Source of the DNA: Stramonita haemastoma
Taxonomy: Eukaryota; Mollusca; Gastropoda; Neogastropoda; Muricidae
Length of the DNA stretch: 25,000 bases
NCBI GenBank assembly: GCA_030674155.1
Contig: CM060344.1
Span: forward strand, 22,187,480 to 22,212,479
Reading direction: 5' to 3'
Shown here: piece by piece, positions 21,902-25,000 of the stretch
Position numbering within the stretch: the stretch's first letter is position 1
Layout: every line of letters starts with the position of its first letter
Program-made: the position numbers and the translations under genes
Notes under the pieces: generated by a model
What the model was told of the DNA's origin: nothing
Databases searched by the model: none
Seen by the model: the letters and a program-made list of their open reading frames with translations, nothing else

Positions 21902-22411
21902 CACTTCAGCCTTCATTTCATATATTTGTAAACAATAAAGGGTTTTCTGCTGAAATGCAAACTTGATGACATAGCCGGTAAAGCTTGCGCCTCTCACCTA
22001 TATATGCGACATACCCCTCTCATGTGCATACCAGCTTAGAACCCTCCATCTAACAGAACCCAGCGAGGGATTTTGAAACTAGGAAATGCCTGAACCCTGC
22101 CAAAAGGCTCGACACTCTAATGTTTTAGGTGTTCTAATAAAATAAAATAAAATTTAAGCCCACATAGCCTCTTGATTTCTGTTGAGTGAATTTTCACTGC
22201 AGTTTTACATAAACAGACAAGACAATGTAAAATGATATGAAGTTAGGGCTAAACGATTCTTATTTTATAAATCTCAAACAACCCTCATGAACCAGGAGGG
22301 GTTTCGAGCAGACGACCAACATCAGAATGGTCCTGGCACCTAAAAACCTGTCATCTATTGTATCTAATACCTAAACCGAAAAAATCTTAATTAACTTGTC
22401 CAACGCTTTAC
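21899..22411. other. Start of STK3/4 intron 1, no recognised feature
   Basis: Includes an AATAAAATAAAATAAAA run near 22134-22152, which could be an old retroposon tail. No gene or clear element recognised. Confidence 0.55.
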
Positions 22412-22425
22412 CTTTGTGTCTCCAT
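22412..22425 (-). CDS. STK3/4 (hpo): STK3/4 exon 1: start codon and four codons
   Basis: On the minus strand, AAAATGGAG starts a tiny coding segment M-E-T-Q followed by AG and the donor GTAAAG. The phase (two bases left over) is exactly what both versions of exon 2 require, giving METQ-S-ELKK with 2A or METQ-R-NDNE with 2B. An in-frame TAA lies eight codons before the ATG if the upstream sequence is contiguous in the mRNA, so this ATG is the likely start. The assignment rests on phase fit, start context, donor quality and position next to the LACTB2 start. The segment is too short for homology. Confidence 0.72.
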
Positions 22426-22702
22426 TTTTGATGTTATAAAGTACAGCTCTTAAAACAAAATCCAAAAACTTGCTAGTCAGGAAAGCGAAAACATCCTGAC
22501 AGTAGAGTTCGTTCGACAACCGGAACCAGTATTTTATCACGACATTATATCAAATAGATATTAAAATTGATATTATGAATGAAAATCTACAAGTTTCTAA
22601 ATGTTTCTTATGTTTCGATGAAAAATATTAAATTTACATTCACTCTATAATGTAACGCCTAAAAAAAAAAATCTCGCGGATTCGTACTTTGACCAAGAAA
22701 AG
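22426..22702. promoter_or_regulatory. Putative bidirectional promoter and 5' UTRs of STK3/4 and LACTB2
   Basis: These 277 bases separate the two divergent start codons and must hold both 5' UTRs and the core promoter(s), unless untranslated exons lie further away. I see no convincing TATA box at a suitable spacing. Next to the LACTB2 start is AAAAGATGGCGAC, which resembles the YY1-type AAGATGGCG motif that often overlaps start codons of TATA-less genes. Unlike the flanks, the interval is free of simple repeats and SINEs. Confidence 0.55.
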
Positions 22703-22827
22703 ATGGCGACTGCTGTGATCCCGAAAATAGAGCAACTCTCTTGCCGTGTTATTCGCATTTTAGGCTGTAATCCAGGCGCCCATCGGCTACAGGGAACTAA
22801 CACCTACTTGATTGGGACTGGAAAAAG
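22703..22827 (+). CDS. LACTB2: LACTB2 exon 1: N-terminus of metallo-beta-lactamase-fold endoribonuclease
   Basis: The exon begins at ATG in AAGATGGCG and reads [20 protein letters not shown], then [21 protein letters not shown] plus AG. Human LACTB2 has the same frame of residues ([24 protein letters not shown]). LACTB2 is a single-strand-specific endoribonuclease of the MBL fold, reported in mitochondria. The exon is 125 bases and ends in phase 2. The only sensible junction is AAAAG followed by GCAATG, a GC donor, and joining to exon 2 gives GTGKRRILLDT against human GTGPRRILIDT. No GT donor is available before the in-frame TGA a few bases later. Confidence 0.92.
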
Positions 22828-22977
22828 GCAATGATCTTAATTTTGTTGTTAATTATTCTTGTTTGTAGAAGGAAATGTTTGCTCTTCCGAAGAGCGACCA
22901 TGTTAAAGATAGATTTAGAAAGTGAAAGTTGGAACAGTAATGGTTGTGGAAGTGGTATTTGTATAAAAATCGAACTG

Positions 22978-23125
22978 AATGTCAAAGTCATTCGGATGAG
23001 AATGTAAACCGAGGAGCTGTGTGCGAACGCACGCAGAACATCTTTCACACACGTTAAAACCCCGTTCAGCCTTTCGGAAGAGCAGGCCATCGTGTACCGG
23101 TAGGAGTGGATGACAAAATTATAAA
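22978..23125 (+). mobile_element. SINE family A fragment in LACTB2 intron 1
   Basis: CATTCGGATGAGAATGTAAA, CGCACGCAGAACATCTTTCA and CGGAAGAGCAGGCCATCGTG with later decay, then a poly-A stretch at 23123-23140. Confidence 0.75.
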
Positions 23126-23679
23126 AAAAAAAAAAAAAAAAACACACAAAAAACCAGCATGCACACATGTGTCGTGTTTAGACACCATCCCTGTGGAAAA
23201 ATCGGGGAGTTGGAGTCCCAGGGCGGCTCGGGGCTGTATATATATATGGCAACGTTCTGGTGGCTCCTGCAAGGGCACTGGAAGCATTCATATTGGTCAT
23301 TGCCTTTCCAATGGATCATTCCAGTGGCATAGAGAGGGGGGGGGGGGGGGCCTGCTGCATGGGTAACAGCTTGCCCTCCATACTTACTTACCCAAGCTTT
23401 GCGCTCTAGAGAGTAGAGCACAACTCCATAGTCCTCCAAGATTGATGGGTGCCTACTACTATTTATATAAAAAAAATAATTATAATAATGGTAATAATTT
23501 TTTTAAACGTTTATCACCTTAAGTCACAGCAAGGTTCTTAATGTTAACTCTTGGGCTGTTCTCGCTGGAAAAGAGTACGTCACCACAAAAGAAGCACCAC
23601 CTTTTAAAAAAAAAAATTTGTCTGCATACATCATGTGTATTTCACTATTTGTTCCCAATCAGAGTAACTTTTTTTCTTC
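23126..23679. other. LACTB2 intron 1 sequence, possible unclassified repeat
   Basis: A moderately GC-rich block (23190-23450) with a 15-base G run at 23336-23350 stands out from the A/T-rich intron and may be a repeat. Minus-strand open frames here show no similarity that I recognise. Confidence 0.5.
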
Positions 23680-23830
23680 AGAATGTTGGAACGGACAACT
23701 CATAATATTGCCATGGGTTCTTTTACAAGTACTGAATGTGTGTTGCACATGGGGTTTTGGTTTATCGTCTTGTCCAAAAGACTAGCACCCAGACCACCAC
23801 CCAAGGTTTAGTGGATGGGGGAAAAGTTTC
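23680..23830 (-). mobile_element. SINE family B fragment
   Basis: On the minus strand AAACTTTTCCCCCATCCACT, GTGGTGGTCTGGGTGCTAGT, GACGATAAACC and GTAAAAGAACCCATGGCAA follow the element at 655-1080 in the same order. Confidence 0.8.
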
Positions 23831-24106
23831 GGGCAGTATTAACTTGTACTGTCCTTTGGGAGCCAGATGTAAGAGGCCTGTTCTGTAGGGGCCAGCATTT
23901 TGAGGGTGGCACCCATCTTCTCTCACTTGCTCCCTAAAGAGGGCAGATAGATCTATACACATGGCATTTACAACTGGGAGACTGTAGTGTAGTGAATCTA
24001 AGGCACTCAAATGATCACTCATCTGTGAGGCAAAAAAATGCCTTATCTCTAATCTTGAGTTTTGAAGCTGTGATCAATATTTTAAACGTTTTTTCCGTGT
24101 TTTGGT

Positions 24107-24176
24107 GGGGGGGGGGGGGGGGGGGGGGTTGTAGGGGGGGGTTTTTGTTTGTTTTTTTAGATAGGGGGGGGGGGGG
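24107..24176. repeat. G-run cluster (22, 8 and 13 G)
   Basis: G runs at 24107-24128, 24134-24141 and 24164-24176 lie in the sense strand of LACTB2 intron 1, separated by TTGTA and T-rich spacers. They have enough G tracts to form a G-quadruplex. Run lengths are probably imprecise in the assembly. Confidence 0.9.
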
Positions 24177-24552
24177 TATTGTTTTTTTTTTAAGTGAGCT
24201 GGTGCCAGAAACCATATATATTGGTTGGAGACAGTCTTTTCACCCTCGTAAAGTAGCAGTTATAACATATATATATATATATCACTCACGTCAGTGACTT
24301 ACTTGGCTGATGTTGTTATTGTTTTGTTTATTTGATTGTTGTTGTTTTTTCTTCTTCATTTAAAATGTGATGCAAATCCAATGCAATCAGACTGCAGCCA
24401 TACATTTTTCTTCTTCTTCCCATCTAAACTTTACAGCTGTGGTGAAAAAGATCATAAAACTTTTCTGGAGACTATCTGTTTTGCGTAATTCATAAGCACA
24501 GTCAAATTTTTTTTCTATTCTTTCTGTGACATGTGTTATTGGGGTGTGACAG

Positions 24553-24716
24553 GCGAATACTGCTGGATACCAGTGATGCAGGAATTCCAGAGTACATTGA
24601 TGCGCTGAAGTCTGCACTGGAGCAGTTTTCAGTGTCCCTTCAGGAGATTGTCGTCACTCACTGGCACCCAGACCATGTGGGAGGGGTGGATGATATCTGC
24701 AAGGCATTTTCACAGA
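24553..24716 (+). CDS. LACTB2: LACTB2 exon 2: metal-binding HxHxDH motif
   Basis: The acceptor GTGTGACAG is followed by G (completing the AG of exon 1) and [20 protein letters not shown], then [20 protein letters not shown] and [20 protein letters not shown] is the HxHxDH zinc-site motif of the MBL fold, at about residues 78-83. The human equivalent is HWHRDH at 77-82. The likely donor is GTAATC at 24717, just after CACAGA, leaving phase 1. This boundary is less certain than the rest, since the human protein also diverges after DICK. The remaining exons lie beyond base 25000. Confidence 0.9.
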
Positions 24717-24814
24717 GTAATCTTCTTCATGCTTCCTCTATGGTCTACTTTCTTTGTCTTCATGTTTGTGTGTGTGTCTGTGTGTGTTTATTTTTTAATA
24801 TTTTTTTTATTTAT

Positions 24815-25000
24815 TCATTTATATCGAGAATAATGGAATAAGCAATCATATGTTTTTTACAGCCAGTCCCCTGTGTATGCAGTTTTGGAAATGTGATCTG
24901 TTCCCACCAGCACACGATGGCCTATTCTTACAAAAAGTGGAACTGGATTTATCGTGTGTGCAAGATGTTCTGCGTGTGTTCGCACACAGGGATTTGGTTT
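24815..25000 (-). mobile_element. SINE family A, cut by window end
   Basis: On the minus strand AAACCAAATCCCTGTGTGCG, CAGAACATCTTGCACACACG, TAAGAATAGGCCATCGTGTG, CTGGTGGGAACAGATCAC and the TTATTCTCGATATAAATGAA tail. It lies in LACTB2 intron 2. Confidence 0.82.

Noticed and set aside
23066..23439. Overlapping minus-strand open frames of 73-106 codons in LACTB2 intron 1
   Set aside because: No recognised similarity, no splice or start context; they run through a poly-A/T stretch and a G run.

Overview
The window is animal nuclear DNA. It has small intron-split exons, long repeat-filled introns, many long (AC/TG)n and (CT)n arrays, and several copies of tRNA-type SINEs. The two SINE families look like ones I associate with gastropod molluscs, so I suggest a marine snail. 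That rests on recall of repeat style and should be treated as tentative.

Two protein genes are visible, head to head. On the minus strand, from about 22425 down past base 1, is a Hippo-type Ste20 kinase (STK3/STK4, MST1/2, Drosophila hpo). I could assemble ten coding exons with matching splice phases: exon 1 (start codon), two alternative versions of exon 2 (2A and 2B), then exons 3 to 9. They cover the N-terminus and essentially the whole kinase domain; the rest of the protein, including any SARAH domain, lies beyond base 1. On the plus strand, starting at 22703, is LACTB2 (metallo-beta-lactamase-fold endoribonuclease). Its exons 1 and 2 are inside the window and the gene runs off the right edge. 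The two start codons are 277 bases apart, which suggests a shared bidirectional promoter.

Layout: 1-1337 kinase exons 9 and 8 with a SINE between; 1426-2381 a 956-bp DNA element with terminal inverted repeats; 3604-3664 exon 7, abutted by a 2.1-kb minisatellite (3694-5815); 6805-10795 exons 6 to 3; 10804-11565 a long AC-rich array touching the exon 3 acceptor; 11.6-22.4 kb very long introns holding exons 2B and 2A, a second copy of the DNA element inserted into a SINE, and an inverted SINE pair; 22.4-22.7 kb promoter; 22.7-25 kb LACTB2.

The most interesting observation is the duplicated exon 2. Two separate exons have identical phases (2-2), lengths of 81 and 90 bases, and intact splice sites. 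Each encodes the segment leading into the glycine-rich ATP loop (GRG in one, GEG in the other). This looks like a mutually exclusive exon pair that would give two versions of the Hippo kinase P-loop. Other points are two single-base deletions that break conserved kinase exons (probably assembly errors), a GC-AG intron in LACTB2, repeat arrays pressed against kinase splice sites, and nested mobile elements. I found no self-contained novel multi-gene system.
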